Of a DNA stretch of 64,000 nucleotides, positions 46,928-54,797 are shown one piece after another. The first letter of the stretch is position 1, and the number at the start of each line of letters is the position of its first letter. The stretch covers positions 62,001 through 126,000 of the forward strand of contig NZ_JYLK01000014.1 in assembly GCF_001439805.1 (NCBI RefSeq). Reading direction: 5' to 3'. Below the pieces are notes generated by a model, which worked only from the letters and a program-made list of their open reading frames with translations, ran no database searches and was not told the origin of the DNA. The position numbers and the translations under genes are program-made. The stretch is from Pseudomonas trivialis (GTDB taxonomy: Bacteria; Pseudomonadota; Gammaproteobacteria; Pseudomonadales; Pseudomonadaceae).

Positions 46928-47425
46928 TCATGCGGAAGGCCGGTCCAGCCCCAATTCGGCGAGTACACGCGTGCGCGACTCGTCGTTGGCCAGGGCCTGC
47001 TCGATAGCCTTGCGAAAGCTCGGCGTGTTACCCAGCGGGCCCTTCAATGCCATCAGCGCTTCACGCAGGGCCATCAGCTTTTTCAGCTCGGGAATCTGCT
47101 CGACCAGGCTCGCGGGATTGAAGTCCTGCATTGAATTGATGTGCACCTGAATACCCAGCTCCTCCACCTCGGCGTCGTCCTGAAGACGATTGGGTACGCT
47201 GAGCGTCAGGCGCAGTGCCTGCTTGGCCAGCACCTCATCCAGGTTGTTTCTGTCGATCCCGACAGGCTTGCGGTCTTCGAGCTTGCGCAGGTCCTCACGT
47301 TGGGTGAAATCTCCCAGCACCAGCAGTTTCAACGGCAGTTCGACTTCTTCCTGCGCGCCACCAACTGCGGGTTTGAAGGTGATATTGATGCGTTCCTTCG
47401 GTGCGACCGAACCCTCTTTGGGCAT
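46928..47425 (-). CDS. tssB: T6SS contractile sheath small subunit TssB
   Basis: 165 residues with the TssB pattern: KERINITFKPAVGGAQEEVELPLKLLVLGDFT, a RKLEDRKPVGIDRNN segment, LSVPNRLQDDAEVEELGIQV and a DFNPASLVEQIPELKKLMALR helix. It intertwines with TssC. GGAGAAA lies just upstream of the ATG. It is the second gene of the operon, 35 bases after tssA. Confidence 0.97.
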   Translation of the reverse strand: MPKEGSVAPKERINITFKPAVGGAQEEVELPLKLLVLGDFTQREDLRKLEDRKPVGIDRNNLDEVLAKQALRLTLSVPNRLQDDAEVEELGIQVHINSMQDFNPASLVEQIPELKKLMALREALMALKGPLGNTPSFRKAIEQALANDESRTRVLAELGLDRPSA

Positions 47426-47460
47426 GGTTTTTTCTCCTTTTTTGCGTGCGGCTCTGCCGC

Positions 47461-49014
47461 CTATTCAAGTACCGCTTCAAGATCGAAGTGGCACAACCTG
47501 CGATGGGTTTGCTCCTTGCGCTCACGCACGGCCTGGTCTTGCGGCAGCCGTTCACAGCAGCGAAACAGGAGCTGTGCCACTTGCAGCGCCAGCTCAGGCT
47601 CCCAGCGCTCCAGCCCTGCCTGCTGCAGGTGATCATCCAGCTGTTCGAGCTGGATCTTCGCCAGCTCGTGCTTGCCTGCCAGCACACACAGACGGGCCTG
47701 AGCCAGGCGCCAATGGAAACGGTCGCGCTCGCTTCGCGCGGCGTGCAGGCTCTGCGTGAACTCGCCGACGACAGCCTTGAGCCCGTCCTTGCGCAGCCTG
47801 GGCAGCCCCTCCTGCAATGCCGTCTCCCACGGTGCGGCGTCGATGTTTTTCGCCTGCGCCAGGGGGCGGTTTGTTTGCAGATGACGGGCCACGTGAAGCG
47901 CAATCCAGTCCCGGGTGCTGGCATCCGCAAACGGCATGCCGTCGTAAAAGCGATACTCAGGCAGGTCCGGCAGGCGTTGCAGCAGCAGCGCAAAACTCAC
48001 CTCCAGCTCGGTCTTCGCCAGGTTGGCCTGCAGTGCGTCAAGGCACTCCCACTGCATGCGCAATCCGTCAAACCAGAACATTGCGCTGCTCAGGCTTGCG
48101 TCAAACTCGAGTATCAGGTCGGCGTAATGGCCCTGGGCAAGACGCTCCTGGCACCGCTTGAGCTTGTCGACTGCGGGGCCACGCAAAGTGGTGATTCTCT
48201 GGTTGTCTGCGTCCGGATAACGGGTCAGTGAGAGCCAGGCCAGTGTTCGACTCAGGCGCAAGGCGCGCAGGTCGGCGGCGCCCTGACGCAACCACCATTT
48301 GCACAGGGGACGAGCCTGGTCCTGCAAGGCGCGCAACTGTCTGTTCGCCTCCCTTTCGTTTTCGATTGCGGGCTCGGGCTTGAGCAATTGAGCCGCCACC
48401 TGTTTGACCTGGGTCATAACCTGCGGCAACGCTGCTGGAGCTGGATTGCCTTGCGCGCCCTGTTCAAGGCGCTCCGACAGCTGCCTGCGAATCGGCAGCA
48501 GCAATGGAGCATCGTGCCCCATACGCTGGCTCCAGCACTCATCAAGACGCGAAAGGTGTTCGTGGAGCAGATGAAACACCGGCTGCTGGCCCGCAACCGA
48601 CAGGCTTTGGGCGAACACGGGGTCAAGGCGCAATACAAGCCAGCCAAAAGCCGCATCGCGGGTGCGCTGCCTGATCGGGTAGACAACCGCCCAATGCTGC
48701 TCGCAAAGATGCAGCAGAAGGCCGAGTCCGGCCAACAGACCGGCAAACGACTCACGCTGGTACAGCGCCCAGACCAGCCACACCGCGACACGCAGATCCT
48801 TGGAATGCTCGCGCAACACGCACTCGCTGGTTTCAACGATTTTCTGCCAATCCGGCTGGTTTTCCCCATGTATCGATTGCAGCTTCGCCAGCTCTGTTTC
48901 CAAGGCCTCATATTCGCTGGAAAAGCGCACTTCACAGCCGATGAAACTTGTTTCCGAACACGGTCGTCGTGCCAGTTCAAGATAATAATCACAAAGCGTC
49001 TTCAAATGATCCAT
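47461..49014 (-). CDS. tssA: T6SS cap/baseplate protein TssA (ImpA_N type)
   Basis: 517 residues with an N-terminal ImpA_N-type domain (about residues 30-130, containing PDWQKIVETSECVLREHSKDLRVAVWLVWAL) and a long helical C-terminal part, the TssA2/VasJ-like class rather than the short form. It coordinates sheath and tube assembly. It is the first gene of the minus-strand T6SS operon; the promoter must lie in the 49015-49480 region. Confidence 0.9.
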   Translation of the reverse strand: MDHLKTLCDYYLELARRPCSETSFIGCEVRFSSEYEALETELAKLQSIHGENQPDWQKIVETSECVLREHSKDLRVAVWLVWALYQRESFAGLLAGLGLLLHLCEQHWAVVYPIRQRTRDAAFGWLVLRLDPVFAQSLSVAGQQPVFHLLHEHLSRLDECWSQRMGHDAPLLLPIRRQLSERLEQGAQGNPAPAALPQVMTQVKQVAAQLLKPEPAIENEREANRQLRALQDQARPLCKWWLRQGAADLRALRLSRTLAWLSLTRYPDADNQRITTLRGPAVDKLKRCQERLAQGHYADLILEFDASLSSAMFWFDGLRMQWECLDALQANLAKTELEVSFALLLQRLPDLPEYRFYDGMPFADASTRDWIALHVARHLQTNRPLAQAKNIDAAPWETALQEGLPRLRKDGLKAVVGEFTQSLHAARSERDRFHWRLAQARLCVLAGKHELAKIQLEQLDDHLQQAGLERWEPELALQVAQLLFRCCERLPQDQAVRERKEQTHRRLCHFDLEAVLE

Positions 49015-49480
49015 TTTGACCCACGCACCACGACTTACCTCATAAACTGAACAAGCAATAAACTATTAAAACGCTATTGAGGCAGCGACGAGATGCCCCC
49101 TAAGATCTGCAAACACTAGCCACGACAAGGAGATTCTTCAAGCGAAAAATTTAAACTTGAGACTTATCCTACAACGCCCGAAAAACAAAGCCTGCGCAGA
49201 AAATTGCGCAATATTTTTCGAAGAAAACCGCAAATATCGCATATCCACCGCACTGCCACCCAGCCGATAAAACGGCAACTAATTGCGCACTCATGCGCAA
49301 ATAACCTTAATAAACTTACAAACTTATTCATGGCAACTTATCAAAATACGCTCACCTACCAACTCCGCCCCATACTTCATTGGGACTTGCACTTTCCGGC
49401 ACGCTTTTTGTTAAGGAGACAGGGCCATCCGGTTTCAATACGAGATGGACTCCCCTATCAATCAGACAAGGAAACCCGTC
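49015..49480. promoter_or_regulatory. divergent tssA-hcp control region with TTGCGCA palindromes
   Basis: This 466-bp gap is visibly richer in A and T than its surroundings. It holds the perfect dyad TTGCGCACTCATGCGCAA (49283-49300) and a second TGCGCA pair, TGCGCA at 49193 and TTGCGCAA at 49204-49211. Both lie 100-200 bp upstream of the hcp -24/-12 element, where activator sites are expected. On the minus strand a TGG...TTGCA element (49108-49122) resembles a sigma-54 site but with 9 instead of 10 bases between GG and GC. No small ORF is convincing here. Confidence 0.6.
49397..49412 (+). promoter_or_regulatory. sigma-54 (-24/-12) promoter for hcp
   Basis: CGGCACGCTTTTTGTT carries GG at 49398-49399 and, exactly 10 bases on, GT at 49410-49411, matching TGGCACG-N4-TTGC apart from a T for the final C and a C for the first T. 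It is about 70 bases before the hcp ATG. The sigma-54 activator encoded in the same cluster makes this call plausible. Confidence 0.65.
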
Positions 49481-49996
49481 ATGCCAACACCCGCGTATCT
49501 CTCCATCACTGGCATCAAGCAAGGTTTGATTACGGCAGGCACTTTTACTCAGGACTCGGTAGGCAATATTTACCAGGAGGGGCACGAGGACCAGATTCTC
49601 GTCCAGGCGTTTGCGCACCAGGTCATCATCCCGCGCGACCCCCAATCCGGTCAGCCAACCGGACAGCGGGTGCACAAGCCGTTGATGATCAGCAAGGTGT
49701 TCGACAAGTCATCGCCCCTGCTCTTCAGCGCACTCACCAGCGGCGAAGAGGTGAAATGCCGGCTGGAGTGGCTGCGCACTTCATCGGCCGGTACCCAGGA
49801 GCATTACTTCACCATCGAACTCGAGGGAGCGACCATCGTCGATATCCAGTCGCGCATGCCCAACTGCCAGGACCCGGACAACGCGCACTTTACGCATCTG
49901 GAAGACGTGTATTTCACCTATCGCAAGATTGTCTGGACCCACGAAGTGTCGGGCACCTCGGGCTCAGACGACTGGCGCAGCCCGGTGTCCAGCTGA
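49481..49996 (+). CDS. hcp: T6SS tube protein Hcp (TssD)
   Basis: Hcp forms the hexameric inner tube expelled by the sheath and also carries small effectors. The 171-residue protein starts MPTPAYLSITGIKQGLITAG and contains HEDQILVQAFAHQVIIP, HKPLMISKVFDKSSPLL and EHYFTIELEGATIVDI, all conserved in the Hcp1/Hcp2 family. AAGGAAA precedes the ATG at 49481; the in-frame ATG at 49445 has no ribosome site. It is divergent from the rest of the operon, and a terminator-like hairpin follows, so it is monocistronic. Confidence 0.97.
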   Translation: MPTPAYLSITGIKQGLITAGTFTQDSVGNIYQEGHEDQILVQAFAHQVIIPRDPQSGQPTGQRVHKPLMISKVFDKSSPLLFSALTSGEEVKCRLEWLRTSSAGTQEHYFTIELEGATIVDIQSRMPNCQDPDNAHFTHLEDVYFTYRKIVWTHEVSGTSGSDDWRSPVSS

Positions 49997-50011
49997 CGTA
50001 GCGTGATGTGC

Positions 50012-50039
50012 AAACGACGCCCAGGGACGGGCGCCGTTT
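50012..50039. terminator. hcp terminator hairpin
   Basis: AAACG-A-CGCCC pairs with GGGCG-C-CGTTT around AGGGAC, with one internal mismatch, followed by TTTC. It lies 16 bases after the hcp stop and before the convergent aldo/keto reductase gene. Confidence 0.7.
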
Positions 50040-50065
50040 CTACCGGGATGGGTTGTTACTGAGGG

Positions 50066-50887
50066 CTAGACCATCGCCAGCGGATGTTTGCGCGTGGGCG
50101 CGCCAAATACTCGATCAATCGCGTCCAGGTCATGTTCATCCAGCACCAGGTTCGCAGCACGGGCATTGAGTCGCACATGTTCCGGCGTAACGGCCTTGGG
50201 GATGGCGATTACGCCGTCCTGACGCAATACCCACGCCAGGGAGACCTGGGCAGGCGTTGCCTCGTGACGCTGGGCGATCTGTTTGAGCGTCTCGCTGGAC
50301 AGCAACTTGCCGCCCTGGGCAATGGGGCAGTAAGCCATCAGCGGCAGATGATGTTGCTGCCACCACGGCAGCAGGTCGAACTCGATACCCCGCTCCTCGA
50401 TGTTGTAGAGCACCTGATTGGTGGCGCAGGCCGGTGAGGCGAGTTCCTGCAAGTCGGCCACGTCAAAATTGGAAACACCCCAACGGCCGATCTTGCCGGC
50501 TTCGCGCAAACGCTCGAATGCCTCGACCGTTTCTTCAAGGGAATACTGGCCGCGCCAGTGCAACAGGTACAGGTCGATATAGTCGGTGCCCAAGCGTTGC
50601 AAACTGGCTTCACAGGCACGAGGGATGCCCGTTCGGCTGGCATTGTGCGGGTAGACCTTGCTCACGAGGAACACCTGCTCGCGCTTGCCGCGTATGGCTT
50701 CGCCGACCACGGACTCGGCGCCCCCTTCGCCGTACATTTCGGCGGTATCGATAAGGGTCATCCCTTCGTCGATACCCAGTTGCAATGCCGCCACTTCAGC
50801 GCGGCGCTGGTCGGGGTCTTCACCCATGCGCCAGGTGCCCTGGCCGATGACAGGGACCGGTACGCCGGCCAGATCGATGGTACGCAT
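50066..50887 (-). CDS. aldo/keto reductase
   Basis: 273-residue NADPH-dependent oxidoreductase with a TIM barrel. The catalytic tetrad is Asp47 (LIDTAEMYGEG), Tyr52, Lys77 (FLVSKVYPHNA) and His110 (LYLLHWRG); the WGVSNFDVADL and VIAIPKAV segments are cofactor-site landmarks. The substrate is unknown. The start at 50887 is set by a perfect AGGAGG; the frame extends to 50938 without a ribosome site. Convergent with hcp. Confidence 0.93.
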   Translation of the reverse strand: MRTIDLAGVPVPVIGQGTWRMGEDPDQRRAEVAALQLGIDEGMTLIDTAEMYGEGGAESVVGEAIRGKREQVFLVSKVYPHNASRTGIPRACEASLQRLGTDYIDLYLLHWRGQYSLEETVEAFERLREAGKIGRWGVSNFDVADLQELASPACATNQVLYNIEERGIEFDLLPWWQQHHLPLMAYCPIAQGGKLLSSETLKQIAQRHEATPAQVSLAWVLRQDGVIAIPKAVTPEHVRLNARAANLVLDEHDLDAIDRVFGAPTRKHPLAMV

Positions 50888-50993
50888 GACAACCTCCTGA
50901 TGAGTTCGCAAGTAAACAGTGGGGCATTGACCGGACAAAAGGGTTCAATCGAAGTATGGTTGCCCCCTGCCAAGTCACCAGGAAGAACCTGTA

Positions 50994-51488
50994 ATGCTGT
51001 TTGTCGTGATGCTCGGGGGCAAGCACCCGCGGGCGAGGATCGAAGTCCATGATGTGGTATTCGCGGTGGCGGATACCCTGCAAGCCACTTACCCACAATT
51101 GCGGGAAAACTGGTTCGGCAGCGCCAAGGGCGTACACATCGACGCCTGGATGGCGGTGGACGGCGTCGATGGCTGGAAAGTCGAGCTTAGCCCATTGGCA
51201 CCGCAGGCTGGAGCGCCGCGCCTGTATTTCATCAACCTTGGCGGGTATGACGCCCAGAGTTTCGGCGAGGCCCATCACTACCTGCTGGTCGTCGCGCGCA
51301 ACAAGCAGGAGGCAAAGACGCTGGGCAAACGCCAGATGCTGCGCGGTTGGTCCCAGGCGCATACCGATGCCGTGATGGATGTGGATGACTGCCTGCCCAT
51401 CGACCTGGTGGACGGTCGTTATGTGCATCTGGTGCCGGGCGCACACGCGCCCATCGTGCAACGCAATGATTACATCGTATTGTCCTGA
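50994..51488 (+). CDS. DUF1543-family protein
   Basis: 164 residues with MLFVVMLGGKHPRARIEVHDVVFAVADT at the start and FINLGGYDAQSFGEAHHYLLVVARNKQEAK in the middle (about 79-107), characteristic of DUF1543. There is no signal or membrane segment, so it is cytoplasmic. The molecular function of the family is unknown. Convergent with the TPM-domain gene; its stop is 10 bases from that gene's end. Confidence 0.85.
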   Translation: MLFVVMLGGKHPRARIEVHDVVFAVADTLQATYPQLRENWFGSAKGVHIDAWMAVDGVDGWKVELSPLAPQAGAPRLYFINLGGYDAQSFGEAHHYLLVVARNKQEAKTLGKRQMLRGWSQAHTDAVMDVDDCLPIDLVDGRYVHLVPGAHAPIVQRNDYIVLS

Positions 51489-51497
51489 GCCCGCGCG

Positions 51498-52697
51498 TCA
51501 CCAACTGCCCGACGCACCGCCGCCGCCACTGGATCCGCCGCCACCGGACGAACTGCTGCTGGAGCGCGAGCTGCCGGAGTTTGAACTGGAACGGCTGCTT
51601 GACCCCGAGCCTGAACTGGAAACGCTCTGCACGAACAGGATAAACGCCGCAATCGTCGCCACCGGTATCGCCACCCACCAGCCTTGAGCACCGTGCCCCA
51701 GCAGCAGGCCCGCCGCCGTATAAATCGCGACGACCGCCAGTACGCGCGCGAGGAAGAAACGCGGGCTGCTTTTCCATGATGCCTTGATCAGGAAGAACAA
51801 CCCTACATACAGACCCAGCACCACTGCCACAGCCAATGGCCACAGCAGCCAGTGGACAAGGCTGAGTTCGACAAACCGATTCGCTGCCAGCACGCCGACG
51901 CTATACGCCAGTGCAGCCATCACGCAGTAAAACACTGCGCGCGCCAGCCACAATGCGCCAAACGTGGCGCCGCCGATCAGTATCGTCAGCGGTAATACCA
52001 GCAGGTATACCGGCCACTCACGCCCACCGATGTACACCGCCAGCAGCAGAGTGACTCCGGCTGTGGCAATCAAGGCTCGGCGCCAGTGCAAACGACCGGC
52101 GGCCATCAACACACCGCCGATACCGCCGGCGATCAATGCCAGCAGTACCGCCATGGCCTGGGGACTGGCGCCTGGGACGGCCACTGGCGGCAAGTCGCCA
52201 CCCTCAACCAGCACAACGAGATCGTTCACACCCTGGCTGACGCCACCGGCAAAATCGCCCTGGCGAAACGCCGGGGTGATGTGTTCTTCGATAATCCGGT
52301 GCGCAAGCAAATCGGTAACCGTGCCTTCCAGCCCGTACCCGACTTCGATGCGCACCCTGCGGTCATCCTTGGCCACCACCAGCAGGATGCCGTCGTTGAC
52401 GTCCTTGCGCCCCAATTGCCAGGCGCGGAACAACTGATTGGTGTAATCCTCGATGCTGGCCCCGCCGGTACCGGGCACCAGCAACACGGCAATTTGGGCA
52501 CCTTTGCGCTGTTCCAGGTCGGCTAGCCGGCTTTTCAGACGGGCGGTGACGTCGGCGTCGAGGGTGTTGGTGAGGTCGATCACCCGCCGGTCGAGAGCCA
52601 CGCCAAGCGGCGAAACATCAGCCTGGGCGGGGGTAAACAGGCTGACGCACATCAGCGTCAGCAGACTCAGGACAGACCGCCGTATCCACTGCATCAT
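51498..52697 (-). CDS. TPM-domain (YgcG/Psb32-like) membrane protein with Ser/Gly tail
   Basis: 399 residues: a signal peptide (about 1-26, ending PAQA), a TPM domain (about 35-165) with VIDLTNTLD, RKGAQIAVLLVPGTGG, NDGILLVVAKDDRRVRIEVGYGLEG and THE-like EEHITPAFRQGDF, then five or so membrane spans (about 182-370). The last 45 residues are almost only Ser, Gly and Arg. TPM proteins are envelope proteins of unclear activity. The low-complexity tail is usual in bacterial YgcG homologues. Confidence 0.9.
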   Translation of the reverse strand: MMQWIRRSVLSLLTLMCVSLFTPAQADVSPLGVALDRRVIDLTNTLDADVTARLKSRLADLEQRKGAQIAVLLVPGTGGASIEDYTNQLFRAWQLGRKDVNDGILLVVAKDDRRVRIEVGYGLEGTVTDLLAHRIIEEHITPAFRQGDFAGGVSQGVNDLVVLVEGGDLPPVAVPGASPQAMAVLLALIAGGIGGVLMAAGRLHWRRALIATAGVTLLLAVYIGGREWPVYLLVLPLTILIGGATFGALWLARAVFYCVMAALAYSVGVLAANRFVELSLVHWLLWPLAVAVVLGLYVGLFFLIKASWKSSPRFFLARVLAVVAIYTAAGLLLGHGAQGWWVAIPVATIAAFILFVQSVSSSGSGSSSRSSSNSGSSRSSSSSSGGGGSSGGGGASGSW

Positions 52698-52827
52698 GAT
52701 TTGTTACCTGAAGTTTCTTCCTGAAAGGCACTGACTGTAACCTATCGACGCTATAACGCGTGACCCAAGGGCATTGACTATCTAAACTGCGCCCCACATA
52801 GCAATACGCCATAATTTTGAGACCTCC

Positions 52828-53643
52828 ATGGACCTACGCCACCGCAACAATGTGCATGTAATGGGCGGCGGTATGGCGACCCTGGTGTTCTCCCATGGCT
52901 TCGGCTGCAACCAGGCAATGTGGAACTATTTGGCGCCGCATTTTACCGAGCGCTTCCGCGTCGTGATGTATGACCTGGTGGGTGCCGGTCTGTCGGACCT
53001 TATTGCCTTCGACAAGACCAAGTACGACACGCTCGACGGTTACGCCCGCGACCTGAACGAAATCATCGCCGCCTATGCGCAGGGCCCGGTGATTCTGGTG
53101 GGCCATTCTGTCAGCGCGATGATCGGCGCCCTCGCCGACCGCCTGCTGCCCGGGCGCATCGCCGCCCATGTAATGATTGGCCCATCGCCCCGCTATATCG
53201 ACGACGCGGGTTATGTCGGCGGTTTCAAACGCAGCGACATCGACGATCTGCTCGACACCCTCGACAGCAATTACCTCGGCTGGTCCAGCGCCATGGCCCC
53301 GGTGATCATGGGCGCGCCTGGGCAACCGGAACTTAGCGAAGCGCTGACCGAGAGTTTCTGCCGCACCGAACCGGACATTGCCAGGCAATTCGCACGCGTG
53401 ACCTTCATGTCGGACAACCGTGAGGATGTGATCGGCCTCGCCGCCCCGGTGCTGATCCTGCAATCGAGCGACGACCTGATTGCCCCGGTCGTGGTGGGTG
53501 AATACCTGCATCGCGTCGTGCCCAACAGCACTTATTACCTGATCGACAACATAGGCCATTGCCCGCACATGAGCGCGCCAGCAGCGTGCGCGGCGGCGAT
53601 GCACAGCTTCCTGGCGCCGTGGGCAGTCGCCCATGCCAACTGA
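52828..53643 (+). CDS. RsbQ-like alpha/beta hydrolase (putative ligand receptor)
   Basis: A 271-residue alpha/beta hydrolase that I align from memory with Bacillus subtilis RsbQ: N-HV-GGG near the start, SHGFGCNQAMWN, YDLVGAGLSDL, GHSVSAMIGALA, IARQFAR and DNREDV all match. The catalytic triad is Ser94 (GHSVSA), Asp215 or Asp216 (SSDDLIAP) and His244 (GHCPHMS). The RsbQ/KAI2/D14 group acts as small-molecule receptors as well as esterases. Its last 11 bases overlap the PAS kinase gene, so the two products probably work together. Ligand unknown. Confidence 0.9.
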   Translation: MDLRHRNNVHVMGGGMATLVFSHGFGCNQAMWNYLAPHFTERFRVVMYDLVGAGLSDLIAFDKTKYDTLDGYARDLNEIIAAYAQGPVILVGHSVSAMIGALADRLLPGRIAAHVMIGPSPRYIDDAGYVGGFKRSDIDDLLDTLDSNYLGWSSAMAPVIMGAPGQPELSEALTESFCRTEPDIARQFARVTFMSDNREDVIGLAAPVLILQSSDDLIAPVVVGEYLHRVVPNSTYYLIDNIGHCPHMSAPAACAAAMHSFLAPWAVAHAN

Positions 53644-54778
53644 TCTGTTCGACAGCGCCGCCTGTGCGCTGGCCGTGACTACCGAAGACGGCACGATCCT
53701 GCAGGTCAATGCACGCTTCACCGACTGGTTGGGGTTCAGTGCCCAGGAGCTCTGTGGCCGGCGCTTCCAGGACCTGCTGACGATGGGCGGGCGAATTTTC
53801 CATCAAACGCACCTGGCGCCGATGCTGCGCATGCATGGCAGCGTCACCGAAGTGAAGCTCGACACCGTGCACCGCGACGGGCAGAAAGTGACGGTGCTGC
53901 TCAATGGCAATCGACGCCAACTCGACAACGCCGTGGTGTACGACCTGGCGTTGTTCGGTACCACTGACCGCGACAAGTACGAACGCGAGCTGTTGAACGC
54001 GCGCAAGCTGGCCGAAGCCCTGCTGCAGGAAAAAACCGCCACTGAGGTCGCTTTGCATCAGGCGCAGGAGGAACTGAAGCAAGCCTATGCCATCTCCCAG
54101 CGACGCGCGATGTTCGCCGAACAGATGGTGGCCATTGTCAGCCACGACCTGAAAAACCCGCTCACGGCCATTCGCATGGCGTCGGATTTTCTCAGCCGAG
54201 GTGAGCGTACGCCCAAGGAGCGCCAACTGCTCGGGCATATCGACCAGTCCTCCGAGCGTGCCCAGCGCATGATCGCCGATTTGCTCGACTTCACCCAGGC
54301 CCGGGTTGGCCATGGCATCAGCATCCGCGCCGCGCCACTGGACTTTCACACCGTCATTCACCACGCCGTCGAGGAACTGCGCGTCGCATTCCCCAAGGCG
54401 ACACTGATGCATCATATCGAGGGCTATGGCAGCGCGAGCCTGGATGCCGACCGCGTGCAACAGATCGTTGGCAACCTGGTGGCCAACAGCGTGGCTTATG
54501 GCGACCTGCAGCGCGAAATCCGCATCACTTCGCGAATCGGCAACGCCCTCTGCGAAGTTGCCGTACACAATTATGGCACTGCAATTCCCGAGGCGCTGCT
54601 CGCCAATCTGTTCGAACCCATGACGCGCGGCACCGATCAAGCCAGCCAGGTACGCAGCGTGGGCCTTGGCCTGTATATCGTGCGCGAACTGGCCAAGGTG
54701 CATGGCGGTGATGTGACAGTGAGTTCATCGGCAGCGGCTGGCACAACCTTCACCGTGAAATTGCCTGCCACCCATTAA
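53633..54778 (+). CDS. PAS-domain sensor histidine kinase with RsbP-like input
   Basis: 381 residues, no membrane span. An N-terminal PAS domain (about 5-110) and a following helix (DRDKYERELLNARKLAEALLQEK) resemble the input half of B. subtilis RsbP, but a HisKA domain with H171 (VSHDLKNPLTAIRMA) and an HATPase_c domain (NLVANSVAYG, GLGLYIVRELAKVHGG) follow instead of a PP2C phosphatase. Asn in the N-box is conserved. No response regulator is adjacent, so the phosphorelay partner is unknown. The start overlaps the RsbQ-like gene. Confidence 0.92.
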   Translation: MPTDLFDSAACALAVTTEDGTILQVNARFTDWLGFSAQELCGRRFQDLLTMGGRIFHQTHLAPMLRMHGSVTEVKLDTVHRDGQKVTVLLNGNRRQLDNAVVYDLALFGTTDRDKYERELLNARKLAEALLQEKTATEVALHQAQEELKQAYAISQRRAMFAEQMVAIVSHDLKNPLTAIRMASDFLSRGERTPKERQLLGHIDQSSERAQRMIADLLDFTQARVGHGISIRAAPLDFHTVIHHAVEELRVAFPKATLMHHIEGYGSASLDADRVQQIVGNLVANSVAYGDLQREIRITSRIGNALCEVAVHNYGTAIPEALLANLFEPMTRGTDQASQVRSVGLGLYIVRELAKVHGGDVTVSSSAAAGTTFTVKLPATH

Positions 54779-54797
54779 CCCGTTGCGGATTTTGGAT

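Noticed and set aside
49108..49122. sigma-54-like site on the minus strand before tssA
   Set aside because: GG and GC are 9 rather than 10 bases apart, a spacing that sigma-54 holoenzyme normally does not accept; kept only as a note.
49340..49352. IHF-like TATCAA site between palindromes and the hcp promoter
   Set aside because: Only the WATCAA half matches; the downstream TTR is absent.
49204..50001. 265-codon frame overlapping hcp in another frame
   Set aside because: Hcp in the correct frame is complete and has a ribosome site; the other frame is Arg/Gly/Pro-rich noise.
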